From the NCBI RefSeq assembly GCF_030845195.1, contig NZ_CP132543.1, positions 389,501 to 453,500 on the forward strand: a stretch of DNA of 64,000 bases. Reading direction: 5' to 3'. The notes below the pieces were generated by a model, which had not been told where the DNA came from, ran no database searches, and saw only the letters and a program-made list of their open reading frames with translations. Within the stretch, counting starts at the first letter, position 1, and each line of letters opens with the position of its first letter. The DNA comes from Sanyastnella coralliicola. GTDB taxonomy: Bacteria; Bacteroidota; Bacteroidia; Flavobacteriales_D; Sanyastnellaceae. Shown piece after piece: positions 1-7,538 of the stretch. A program made the translations under genes and the position numbers.

Positions 1-1
1 C

Positions 2-259
2 TTTGTTCCCTCGGGAGGTGGACAGTGGGCCGTGCAAGGAGCGATCATTGTGCAGAGCTCAATGGAATTGGGTATTCCGTTAGCGAAGGGGATTATGGCC
101 TTGGCTTATGGTGATCAGATCACCAATATGCTTCAGCCCTTCTGGGCCTTGCCGCTACTTGGAATTACTGGGTTGAAGGCGAAAGATATCCTTCCTTACA
201 CCTTGCTGATGATGGGAGTAGGAGCATTGATATTCATCGGGGTACTGCTGATCTTCTAA
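2..259 (+). CDS. atoE: C-terminal fragment of AtoE-type short-chain fatty acid transporter
   Basis: The reading frame is open from base 2, so the gene starts outside the window; about 85 residues remain. The visible part begins FVPSGGGQWAVQG, which I recognise as the conserved loop of the AtoE family (short-chain fatty acid uptake across the inner membrane), followed by two hydrophobic segments and a C-terminal hydrophobic end (LIFIGVLLIF). The family is normally about 440-470 residues, so this is roughly the last fifth. A weak hairpin follows the stop. The substrate (acetoacetate, butyrate or similar) cannot be told from this fragment. Confidence 0.8.
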   Translation, partial: FVPSGGGQWAVQGAIIVQSSMELGIPLAKGIMALAYGDQITNMLQPFWALPLLGITGLKAKDILPYTLLMMGVGALIFIGVLLIF

Positions 260-268
260 AAGACAAGA

Positions 269-284
269 AGCGGCTTCCGCCGCT
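269..284 (+). terminator. Weak hairpin after the transporter gene
   Basis: A 6-bp stem AGCGGC/GCCGCT with a TTCC loop lies 10 bases after the stop. The downstream tract is only CCTTAT, so termination would be inefficient. It could equally be a 3' stability hairpin. Confidence 0.35.
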
Positions 285-523
285 CCTTATAGTGTAGACA
301 TGAGAAAGACCGTTGTCTTTCGATTCCGGACTTCTCCGGGGGTGCCCCAAACCCCTAAACCTTCTGAGGCACCGAGTTGAAACCTTTTGCATTCTGAAAT
401 TACATTCCCCACAGAAGAGGTGGGAGGAGACTTATATCAACGGCGTACTTTCTTCGGGATTGGTATACCGTTCATCACAGTGAATTATGAGTGGAAATGT
501 GCTTATGTGAGCGGCAAGGCTTC

Positions 524-578
524 CCGAATTATCAGAGGCATTACCGATTACTCATTGAAGTCGACCGGTTAATCAATG
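524..578 (+). promoter_or_regulatory. Three phased direct repeats (20-21 bp period), candidate activator site
   Basis: Three related 14-mers start at 524 (CCGAATTATCAGAG), 544 (CCGATTACTCATTG) and 565 (CCGGTTAATCAATG), so spacing is 20 and 21 bp, two helical turns. A perfect Bacteroidota -7 element (TATCTTTG) follows at 605. LytTR-domain regulators typically bind direct repeats of this period upstream of the promoter, and a LytTR regulator is encoded nearby at 5761-6498. A similar array occurs at 5592-5647. The link to that regulator is inference. Confidence 0.4.
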
Positions 579-604
579 GACTAAAATGGGGTGGAAGTGC
601 GCTC

Positions 605-612
605 TATCTTTG
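605..612 (+). promoter_or_regulatory. Bacteroidota -7 promoter element TATCTTTG
   Basis: Exact match to TAnnTTTG, the -7 element of the major Bacteroidota sigma factor. No gene starts within 280 bases downstream, but a strong terminator ends at 728, so the transcript would be about 110 nt. No convincing -33 TTG is seen, which fits a promoter that needs an activator. Confidence 0.45.
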
Positions 613-618
613 ATACGG

Positions 619-728
619 TTAATACACGAACACACAACAACTACTTAGTCTAACTACTCAACTAATCGCATAGCGATACCTATCTCATCTAACTCTCTCT
701 AAGCCGCCTTCGGGCGGTTTTCTTTTTT
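619..728 (+). ncRNA. Candidate small RNA framed by promoter and terminator
   Basis: The interval runs from just after the TATCTTTG element to the T-run of a strong terminator and has no credible ORF. It is A/C/T-rich and mostly unstructured, with a small hairpin ATCGC-ATA-GCGAT near 667-679 and the terminator stem at the 3' end. It does not resemble tmRNA, 6S or RNase P RNA. It could also be an attenuated leader of the 892 gene. Prediction only. Confidence 0.3.
701..728 (+). terminator. Rho-independent terminator with TTCG tetraloop
   Basis: Stem of eight pairs (core CCGCC/GGCGG at 704-708 and 713-717, extended by a G-T and two A-T pairs), TTCG loop, then a long T-run. It separates the region above from the promoter area of the PKD-repeat gene. 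Confidence 0.85.
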
Positions 729-759
729 TTGTCTAAAACACTGTAAAACAGCTGTTTGT

Positions 760-795
760 CCGAATTCTAATCTGGGTTAACCGAATTCTCATCTG
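760..795 (+). promoter_or_regulatory. Two 15-bp direct repeats, 21 bp apart, upstream of the PKD-repeat gene
   Basis: CCGAATTCTAATCTG at 760 and CCGAATTCTCATCTG at 781 differ at one position and are exactly 21 bp apart. The motif start CCGAATTCTCA resembles the arrays at 524-578 and 5592-5647. A possible promoter (TATAAACT, 823-830) sits 42 bp after the second repeat start, the same distance seen in the array at 524. They probably control the gene at 892. Confidence 0.4.
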
Positions 796-891
796 AAACT
801 TCCGTTTGCTTATCGGCCTGGGTATAAACTACTGATTCGCTGCACCTTCGACTCAACAACCAACCATTTCTATTAACTAATCCCAAAAGCT

Positions 892-3800
892 ATGTTCTCC
901 AACAAACTTTTTCGAGGATTGATTGCAGTACTCACTTTATGGTGTTGCACATTCACAATCCAGGGTCAGGTTCAGAACACATATTTCAACGGTTCGAATC
1001 ATGACCATTACTCTCCAACTCCGTCACTCTCAGTTACTGGTAATACAGTAATGGCGGGCACTATTGAAACCGCTGCAGGACTTGACATCCACGTGATCGA
1101 AATTGATCCAACGGGTGCAATTGTCTGGGAGCAGGTTTACATTACTCCTGAAGACGACCGAGCGTTTGATATTATCGGTATTGATAATAGCTACTTGATC
1201 GTCGGATTAACAACCCAAAACACTATCGAAACAGCATTGGCGATGGAAATCGATCTTGCTGGAGCAGTAGTTAACACTCAGACTTACTTGGATCCGATGT
1301 ATGGTTCAGGTTCGCGACTGCTCCATGTGAATCGAGTTCAAGGTGATGCGACAGGTGGTGGATTTATTGCTGCAGGTTGGGTTGGTGGAAACCAACTCAG
1401 CATGCCGAAATCAGGTTTGCTACTGCGTATAGATGCGGGCTTGAATTTCTCGTGGGCGCGATTCTTCGAGTCTGTTTCAGGAAACAATGACTACGACATG
1501 TGTTCGAATGTCATTGAAACTCCCGGGAAAGGATTCTTTGTGAGTGGTTCATCAAATGCCACTTACGGTGATCAGCTTGTACTTGCTGCGCAGGTTGATT
1601 ATGGGAATAACCTCTCTTGGGAGACGTCTTGGGCTGATAACTCTGGTTCTGGACATTACCAAGTAGGTGCATCGGCATACTACGACCAACAAACAGAGCA
1701 GGTTTACCAGCTTGCGAACTTGTCTATCATCCATCACTTCGGAGTAAATAAATTCGATGTGAATACGGGTGTGCGCGATGTCTTCAACTCATGGCGTTTG
1801 TTCAGCAACTTCGGATACGCCAATATCCAAGGGTTCCGTATTCAGGAATCATTGGCTGATCCAAACAACCTAATTATTGCAGGTTACATGCGTGAGCATA
1901 CTTGGCGGGAAGTTGATGAGAATGGAAACAACACAGGAGTGACTCAGTCAGGTTCTGTTCCATTCCAAATGGAGATGCCAAAGTTGCCTGGTTCTATTAT
2001 TGCAGGTGGAGGTAACCCAATTATCTGGGATCAGATGTACTTGGTTCCGTCTCCTGGGTTCAATATTGCGAATGATATCTACGATTCATTCAGCGCAGGC
2101 CAACAACCGCGGATCTACCATCCTGAAATGGATATGCCATCAGTATTTGGAAACGGATACCAACTTACGGCATACCGAGGCCTAGCTGTTGGTGGTCCAT
2201 ACGAGCTTGAGTTCATCGAAACTGATTTGAACGGGGTGAACCCATGTTCATCTGCTCCGCTTGGATTCGTGACTGCTTCGGTACAGTGGTTCGATAACCC
2301 AGTTATTGAGACTGAGCCTCTTTCTCTTCAGGGATTCCCAATTTCAATTCCTGAGCAACCTGGTAACCACCAGTTTGGACCTTGTCCTGATAACTTCGGT
2401 GACCCTTGTACACTCGATCCTGTGATTGATGTAGCACAAGAGGATTGCGATACATTCCGATTCTTCGGTGTAAACAACGGTGTGGCCCTTTCGGCTGACG
2501 TTTGTTTCGAATGGAACTTTGGTGACGGCAACGTTAGCAATGCGATCAACCCAACACACACTTATGCAGCTGACGGTGTTTACACTGCTTGCTTGAAAGT
2601 TTGGTGTTGTGACGATCCTTCAACAGCGGTTGATGTATGTCAGGATGTTGTCGTTGACTGCTGTGATGATCCAGTTCCTGGAATTTCATGGGAGTGTGAC
2701 GGTGATCAGATTATCATTACTGCTACCCATAATGGGATGCCAGCGAGTCCTAACGAATACTGTTGGGTTTGGGAAGATGGTACAGCCGGAGGAACGTACA
2801 CGATTCCGTTGATTGATTGCGATGGTTCGTATGGCGTATGTCTTCAGATGTTCTGTTGTGATGAAGATCCTGCGAATGCAGCAACAGTATGCTTCGATTT
2901 CGTAGCTGATTGTTGCACATGTGAACCGCTTCCGGCTTCAGATATCGATTTCTCTTGGGGACCAACTGGAATTGATCCATTCTGTCCTGACGGTTGTTCC
3001 ATTGGATTTAACTGTCCAATTATAGACCCTGATCTATATTGTGTTGAATGGGACTTCGGTGATGGTACCACTTTCACTGATCCAAACCAGTGTCCGATTC
3101 ACTGTTTCCAGTGCAGCGGTGTGTACGAAGTATGTCTGACGGTGTACTGTTGCGAAGATCCGAACATCAGCACCACTGTTTGTCACGAGGTAGAAGTGAA
3201 CTGCTGTACGCTTCCTTCAAATGTAGACTTTGCGTTGACTTACGGTCAAGATGAATGTACTGTGATCACAGATATGATCATGCCGGATGTTCCTTGTCCG
3301 AATGACTTCTGTTTCTCATGGGATATGGGTGATGGAACAGTTTACCCAGGGGTAGCTGGTGTGACACACACTTACCCTGCAAGCGGAGTGTACACGATCT
3401 GTTTGACTGTATTCTGTTGCTCCGATCCTTCGATTAACTATACGATTTGTCAGCAGTTTGATGCGAACTGTCCGGTTCCTTGTGAATTGCCAAATCAGTT
3501 CGGAATCGATGTAGTGTCGAATCCAAACGATTGTTCAGTTGGATTCTGCATTGACCCATCTGTATTCCCTGCAGGAACTGATCTATCCCTTTACTGCACT
3601 ACATGGAGCTTCGGTGACGGAACAGTTGAAGATTACCCAGTTGATGTATGTCCACAACACTTCTACGAGTGTAGCGGGGTGTATGATGTATGTGTTGACC
3701 TCTATTGTTGTGATGATCCAGATACACGAATCACAATGTGTATTCCTGTTGAGGTCAACTGCTGTAACCTGCCAACGAACGCTGACTTCGCATTGACATA

Positions 3801-5523
3801 CGGTCAAGATGAATGTACTGTTGTAACCGATATCATCCTTCCAGATGTTCCTTGTCCAGAAGACCTCTGCTGGTCATGGGATATGGGTGACGGAACGGTG
3901 TACTCAAACGTTGCCGGTGTAAGTCACACATATGCTTCAAGCGGAGTTTACAATGTTTGTTTGACGATCTTCTGTTGTCTTGATCCTTCAATCAACTACA
4001 CAATTTGCTACGAGTTTGACGCACTTTGTCCGGAACCGTGTGAACTTCCGAATCAGTTTGATTTCGATGTATTCACTGATCCAACAAATGCCTCATGTGA
4101 ACTTGGATTCTGTATTCCAGCAACGATGTTGCCTCCAGGAGCAAATCCAGATGACTACTGCACAACTTGGAGCTTTGGCGATGGAACAGTTGCTGACTAC
4201 CCATTCGCATTCTGTCCAGTACACACTTACGAGTGTAGCGGAGAGTACGAAGTATGTGTAGATATCTACTGCTGTGATGATCCAGATGTACGTGTAACGT
4301 CATGCCAGATCGTAACAGTAGACTGCTGCACGCTCCCTACGAACGTAGACATTGCTTTGACATACGGACAAGATGATTGTACTGTGGTAACAGAGATGTT
4401 CTTACCATTCACTCCATGTCCGAATGATTTCTGCTTCACATGGGATATGGGCGACGGAACGGTTTACCCAGGTATTCCATCTGTAACGCACACGTACGGA
4501 GCGAGTGGAGTGTACAATGTATGCTTGACCGTATACTGCTGTAATGATCCATCAATCAACTACACGATTTGTCAAGAGTTCGATGCGAACTGTCCGGTTC
4601 CTTGTGAGCTTCCAAATCAGTTTGATATTGAAGTAGTGAACAACGCTGCTGATTGTTCAGTAGGATTCTGTATTGATCCAACAGCATTCCCAGCTGGAAC
4701 TGATCTCTCTCAGTACTGCACAACATGGTACTTCGGAGATGGAACGGTTGCTGACTACCCAGTAGACGTATGTCCTGAGCACACTTACGAGTGTAGCGGA
4801 ATGTACGAAGTATGTGTAGATCTCTACTGCTGTGACGAACCTGATAACCGCATTACCATGTGTGTTCCAGTAGAAGTTGATTGCTGCAATCTTCCTGCAA
4901 ATGCAGACATCGCACTGTCATACGGAGACGATGAGTGTACTGTGGTAGGTGAGCTCTTCCTTCCAATTTCACCTTGTCCAAATGACTTCTGTATCGATTG
5001 GGATATGGGTGATGGAACGATCTACTCAGGTGTGACTTCAGTAACGCATACATACGGAGCGAGTGGAGTATACAATGTGTGCGTAACAATCTACTGCTGT
5101 AATGACCCTTCGATCAACTACACGATTTGTCAAGAGTTCGATGCGCTATGCGATGACCCTTGTCCGAAGCCATGTGAGTTGCATCCGGTTTTCATTGTAC
5201 AAGATCAAGATGATTGTACTTACCAGTTCTACAACATGAGTGTTGCTGGTACTTACACTACAATCACTAGCTACTCTTGGGACTTCGGAGATGGTAACAC
5301 ATCAACGTTGAGCGATCCGTCACATACTTACGCGGGAAGTGGAACATACACTGTATGTCTCACAATCACTGGAGTCTCTCCAGAAGGAACTTGTCAGGAG
5401 ACCTTCTGTTGGACAGTGGAAGCAGATTGCTACTGTGATTCTGATGTGAATCAGGATGGACAGATCAGTATTGCTGACCTACTCCAGATCCTATCGAGTT
5501 TTGGCTCAAATAGCTGTAACTAA
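892..5523 (+). CDS. Secreted cysteine-rich PKD-repeat protein with dockerin-like C-terminus
   Basis: A 1543-residue exported protein with a signal peptide (about residues 1-25, ending near IQGQ). Residues 30-500 look like a propeller-type region with repeated short strands. From about residue 505 there is a long run of PKD-type domains, each with a W.FGDG or WDMGDG core and a HTY..SGVY..CL strand, and very many Cys-Cys pairs. A double-PKD unit of 186-188 residues is repeated three times and then partly a fourth time. The last 30 residues carry an EF-hand/dockerin-like motif (DVNQDGQISIADLLQIL) instead of a recognised T9SS tail. PKD arrays usually serve adhesion or carbohydrate contact. A terminator follows. 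Function beyond surface/secreted protein is unknown. Confidence 0.85.
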   Translation: MFSNKLFRGLIAVLTLWCCTFTIQGQVQNTYFNGSNHDHYSPTPSLSVTGNTVMAGTIETAAGLDIHVIEIDPTGAIVWEQVYITPEDDRAFDIIGIDNSYLIVGLTTQNTIETALAMEIDLAGAVVNTQTYLDPMYGSGSRLLHVNRVQGDATGGGFIAAGWVGGNQLSMPKSGLLLRIDAGLNFSWARFFESVSGNNDYDMCSNVIETPGKGFFVSGSSNATYGDQLVLAAQVDYGNNLSWETSWADNSGSGHYQVGASAYYDQQTEQVYQLANLSIIHHFGVNKFDVNTGVRDVFNSWRLFSNFGYANIQGFRIQESLADPNNLIIAGYMREHTWREVDENGNNTGVTQSGSVPFQMEMPKLPGSIIAGGGNPIIWDQMYLVPSPGFNIANDIYDSFSAGQQPRIYHPEMDMPSVFGNGYQLTAYRGLAVGGPYELEFIETDLNGVNPCSSAPLGFVTASVQWFDNPVIETEPLSLQGFPISIPEQPGNHQFGPCPDNFGDPCTLDPVIDVAQEDCDTFRFFGVNNGVALSADVCFEWNFGDGNVSNAINPTHTYAADGVYTACLKVWCCDDPSTAVDVCQDVVVDCCDDPVPGISWECDGDQIIITATHNGMPASPNEYCWVWEDGTAGGTYTIPLIDCDGSYGVCLQMFCCDEDPANAATVCFDFVADCCTCEPLPASDIDFSWGPTGIDPFCPDGCSIGFNCPIIDPDLYCVEWDFGDGTTFTDPNQCPIHCFQCSGVYEVCLTVYCCEDPNISTTVCHEVEVNCCTLPSNVDFALTYGQDECTVITDMIMPDVPCPNDFCFSWDMGDGTVYPGVAGVTHTYPASGVYTICLTVFCCSDPSINYTICQQFDANCPVPCELPNQFGIDVVSNPNDCSVGFCIDPSVFPAGTDLSLYCTTWSFGDGTVEDYPVDVCPQHFYECSGVYDVCVDLYCCDDPDTRITMCIPVEVNCCNLPTNADFALTYGQDECTVVTDIILPDVPCPEDLCWSWDMGDGTVYSNVAGVSHTYASSGVYNVCLTIFCCLDPSINYTICYEFDALCPEPCELPNQFDFDVFTDPTNASCELGFCIPATMLPPGANPDDYCTTWSFGDGTVADYPFAFCPVHTYECSGEYEVCVDIYCCDDPDVRVTSCQIVTVDCCTLPTNVDIALTYGQDDCTVVTEMFLPFTPCPNDFCFTWDMGDGTVYPGIPSVTHTYGASGVYNVCLTVYCCNDPSINYTICQEFDANCPVPCELPNQFDIEVVNNAADCSVGFCIDPTAFPAGTDLSQYCTTWYFGDGTVADYPVDVCPEHTYECSGMYEVCVDLYCCDEPDNRITMCVPVEVDCCNLPANADIALSYGDDECTVVGELFLPISPCPNDFCIDWDMGDGTIYSGVTSVTHTYGASGVYNVCVTIYCCNDPSINYTICQEFDALCDDPCPKPCELHPVFIVQDQDDCTYQFYNMSVAGTYTTITSYSWDFGDGNTSTLSDPSHTYAGSGTYTVCLTITGVSPEGTCQETFCWTVEADCYCDSDVNQDGQISIADLLQILSSFGSNSCN
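3202..5157 (+). repeat. Tandem double-PKD coding repeats, period 558-564 bp
   Basis: Units start at the CC of CC.LP..-DxALTYG at bases 3202, 3760, 4324 and 4882, giving periods of 558, 564 and 558 bp (186, 188 and 186 codons). The fourth unit is partial and ends near 5157. The DNA similarity is high, which suggests recent duplication and a site where copy number could change. Confidence 0.85.
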
Positions 5524-5548
5524 GTTGCAGTGACTCGACTAACCAAGT

Positions 5549-5577
5549 AAAGGGAGGCTTCGGCCTCCCTTTTTTTA
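5549..5577 (+). terminator. Rho-independent terminator of the PKD-repeat gene
   Basis: Stem AAAGGGAGGC/GCCTCCCTTT with a TTCG loop and a run of T, 25 bases after the stop codon. Confidence 0.9.
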
Positions 5578-5591
5578 TTCCTAATCTTTTT

Positions 5592-5647
5592 CCGAATCCT
5601 CATTCGAATAGCACGAATGTGTCTTCGGAATAACCGAATACTCAATG
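5592..5647 (+). promoter_or_regulatory. Second phased repeat array (21-bp period) beside the LytTR regulator gene
   Basis: Related elements start at 5592 (CCGAATCCTCATTC), 5613 (ACGAATGTGTCTTC) and 5634 (CCGAATACTCAATG), exactly 21 bp apart. The sequence after the last element (AAATGGGAGG...GAAGTG) also resembles that after the last element of the 524-578 array (AAATGGGGTGGAAGTG). A weak promoter-like GATATTCG lies at 5674-5681. The array sits between two convergent genes, where no gene promoter is needed, which is odd. Confidence 0.35.
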
Positions 5648-5729
5648 ACGTGAAATGGGAGGTAAGAAGTGTGGATATTCGAAGTGAGGGCAGACGATCA
5701 AATAGTCGCTCGAACAGGTGCTTTATTGT

Positions 5730-5755
5730 GAAAGCGGGGTAATGACTCCGCTTTC
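5730..5755. terminator. Hairpin between convergent genes
   Basis: Stem GAAAGCGG/CCGCTTTC with a 10-base loop, directly after the LytTR gene stop (minus strand). T-runs are weak on both sides (TCTCTATTTATT on plus). It may end the regulator transcript, or a short plus-strand RNA starting after the repeat array. Confidence 0.4.
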
Positions 5756-5760
5756 TCTAT

Positions 5761-6498
5761 TTATTGACCTGTCAAGAAGGAAAGGAATTCCTCTTTCCTG
5801 CGGCGTGCGACAAGTACCTCAGAGCCGTCATCCATAAGAATGTAACCACCGTCTTCTTTCATGTACTTCTTCACGTGCTCCATATTCACGATATGCGATT
5901 GGTGGGTACGGAAGAATTGCTCATCAGGTAAGATACCTTCAAACTCCTTCATGGATTTAGGAACGAGAATGCGTTCCCCAGTTGTTAAGAAGAAGTTGGT
6001 GTAGTTCGAATCGGATTCCAGGCGAATGATGTTCTCAAGTTTCACCACCGTGAAGCCTTCCTGAGAGCTTAAAGTGATTCGATCTGACTTTCCTGATTTC
6101 TTGAACTCAAGAAGATTGTCAATTCGTTGTTCTCCTGATTCCTGAGAATTCTTCACTTTCGATACTGACTCGATGAGTTCATCCGGGTCGATAGGTTTCA
6201 GTAAGTAGTCAATCGCACTGTATTTGAAAGCTTTGATTGCGAATTCATCAAAGGCCGTACAGAAGATGACTTGAAACTTTGGGTTTCGGACCTTCTCGAG
6301 CAAATCAAAACCAGTTCCGTCTTCCATTTGAATGTCTAGAAGTACGAGGTCGGGTTCACCTGCCATGATCTTTCGGTAACCATCTTGCACACCCGAGGCT
6401 TCGTCAATAAGCTCTACAGATGGGCAGTACATGCGAAGAAAAGCGCGCAATGTTCCGCGTGCATCTTCCTCGTCGTCTACGATAATAGTCTTGATCAT
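5761..6498 (-). CDS. LytTR-family response regulator
   Basis: A 245-residue cytoplasmic regulator. The receiver domain (1-~118) has the acidic pair D8-D9, phosphoacceptor D55 (LVLLDIQM) and the conserved lysine in YLLKPID. Residues ~140-243 form a LytTR DNA-binding domain (FFRTHQSHIVN core). It lies 46 bp downstream of the histidine kinase gene in the same direction, so the two form a LytS/LytR-type pair. LytTR proteins bind direct repeats spaced about two helical turns, and such repeats occur 110-170 bp beyond its 3' end and at 524-578 and 760-795. Targets in this window are therefore a reasonable inference, not shown. Confidence 0.93.
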   Translation of the reverse strand: MIKTIIVDDEEDARGTLRAFLRMYCPSVELIDEASGVQDGYRKIMAGEPDLVLLDIQMEDGTGFDLLEKVRNPKFQVIFCTAFDEFAIKAFKYSAIDYLLKPIDPDELIESVSKVKNSQESGEQRIDNLLEFKKSGKSDRITLSSQEGFTVVKLENIIRLESDSNYTNFFLTTGERILVPKSMKEFEGILPDEQFFRTHQSHIVNMEHVKKYMKEDGGYILMDDGSEVLVARRRKEEFLSFLTGQ

Positions 6499-6544
6499 GG
6501 CGTTGTTCTGGTTGTCCTAAGTTGAGAAAAAGTTCGCAAATGGC

Positions 6545-7501
6545 TCAGGATACCCTGATCTTGACATCCACTTTAGTTCCTAGAACCTCTCCTTGGCGAT
6601 CTTTCACCTCTTGGATTGTGACCTTCTTATCTGTGTTCCCTTCGTCCAACATTTCAAGTCGTTTTTGGGTGATGGTCATCCCAACTGACTTATGGAGCGT
6701 TTTGACGCCTTGCTGTTGTTTCAGGCGTTTGGAAGTTTCGTAACCGATTCCGTTATCCGTCACCGTAGCTAACAAGTACTTTCCGTCCATGATGTAGTAC
6801 AAACGGATTTGACCTTGGCTGCGAGTCTGAGCTAGTCCGTGAATGATCGCATTCTCGAGATACGGTTGAATGAGTAGTGGAGGAAGGATAATATCTGTTG
6901 GATCAATATCCTCATCAATCACAATGTCGAAGTCAAATTTGTCTTTGAAACGCATTTTCTCCAGTTCCATGTAGAGGCGGAGTGATTCGATTTCTTCCTC
7001 CAAAGTGATTTTCTGGGAGCGTGCGTGGTTCAGCATTGAACGAACAAGTCGGCTGAACTTAGCCAGGAATCGATTCGCCTTCTCATTCTCTTCATTGGCA
7101 ATGTAGCTTTGGATCGAATTCAAGCTATTGAAGATGAAATGCGGGTTCATCTGCGCCTGAAGGGCTGAACGTTCAAGGTGGGCCAGTTTTGCCTCCAGCA
7201 CGGCATTCTTTCTTGATCGATTCAAGAAGAAGCGGAAAGCGAAATAAATAATCGCCACGGCAATCACCGAGATTAATATCCAGACTCCGGTTTCGTCAAG
7301 AATTCCAGGTGGTTCTTCAACTTTGATGGCAATGTCTAAGGGGCCATTCTCTGTTTGAATGGTGAGTGGGGTGATCTCGCCTTCGGCGGAAACGGTTATC
7401 GTGTCTCCTGCGGCATATTGACCTAGAAGAGCGATGCTCGTTCCGGCGTTAGCCAAAAGAAAAAAACAAATGATCAGAGCCTTGGAAATTCGACGTTCCA
7501 T
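6545..7501 (-). CDS. LytS-like membrane histidine kinase
   Basis: I place the start at the ATG at 7501 (MERRISKALI), giving 318 residues; the longer frame upstream would overlap the preceding gene. An N-terminal hydrophobic stretch (7-27) and a transmembrane segment (~73-92) enclose a short external region of about 45 residues. The kinase part is the His_kinase family (YpdA/LytS type): phosphoacceptor H120 in NPHFIFNSLNSIQ, then an ATPase domain with N box (PYLENAIIHG) and G box (DNGIGY). It lacks a large sensor domain, so the signal may be membrane-borne or come from a partner. The upstream FG-GAP gene ends 37 bp before it and could be in the same operon. Confidence 0.92.
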   Translation of the reverse strand: MERRISKALIICFFLLANAGTSIALLGQYAAGDTITVSAEGEITPLTIQTENGPLDIAIKVEEPPGILDETGVWILISVIAVAIIYFAFRFFLNRSRKNAVLEAKLAHLERSALQAQMNPHFIFNSLNSIQSYIANEENEKANRFLAKFSRLVRSMLNHARSQKITLEEEIESLRLYMELEKMRFKDKFDFDIVIDEDIDPTDIILPPLLIQPYLENAIIHGLAQTRSQGQIRLYYIMDGKYLLATVTDNGIGYETSKRLKQQQGVKTLHKSVGMTITQKRLEMLDEGNTDKKVTIQEVKDRQGEVLGTKVDVKIRVS

Positions 7502-7538
7502 GGCGTGAAGATGCCCATTTGAGCGGTGAATCGCAAGA

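Noticed and set aside
61-90. ATTCCGTTAGCGAAG as a repeat copy in the transporter gene
   Set aside because: Lacks the central GC and fits conserved transporter codons.
387-572. 61-residue ORF in the first intergenic region
   Set aside because: Non-ATG start, no recognisable protein character, and it overlaps the phased repeat array.
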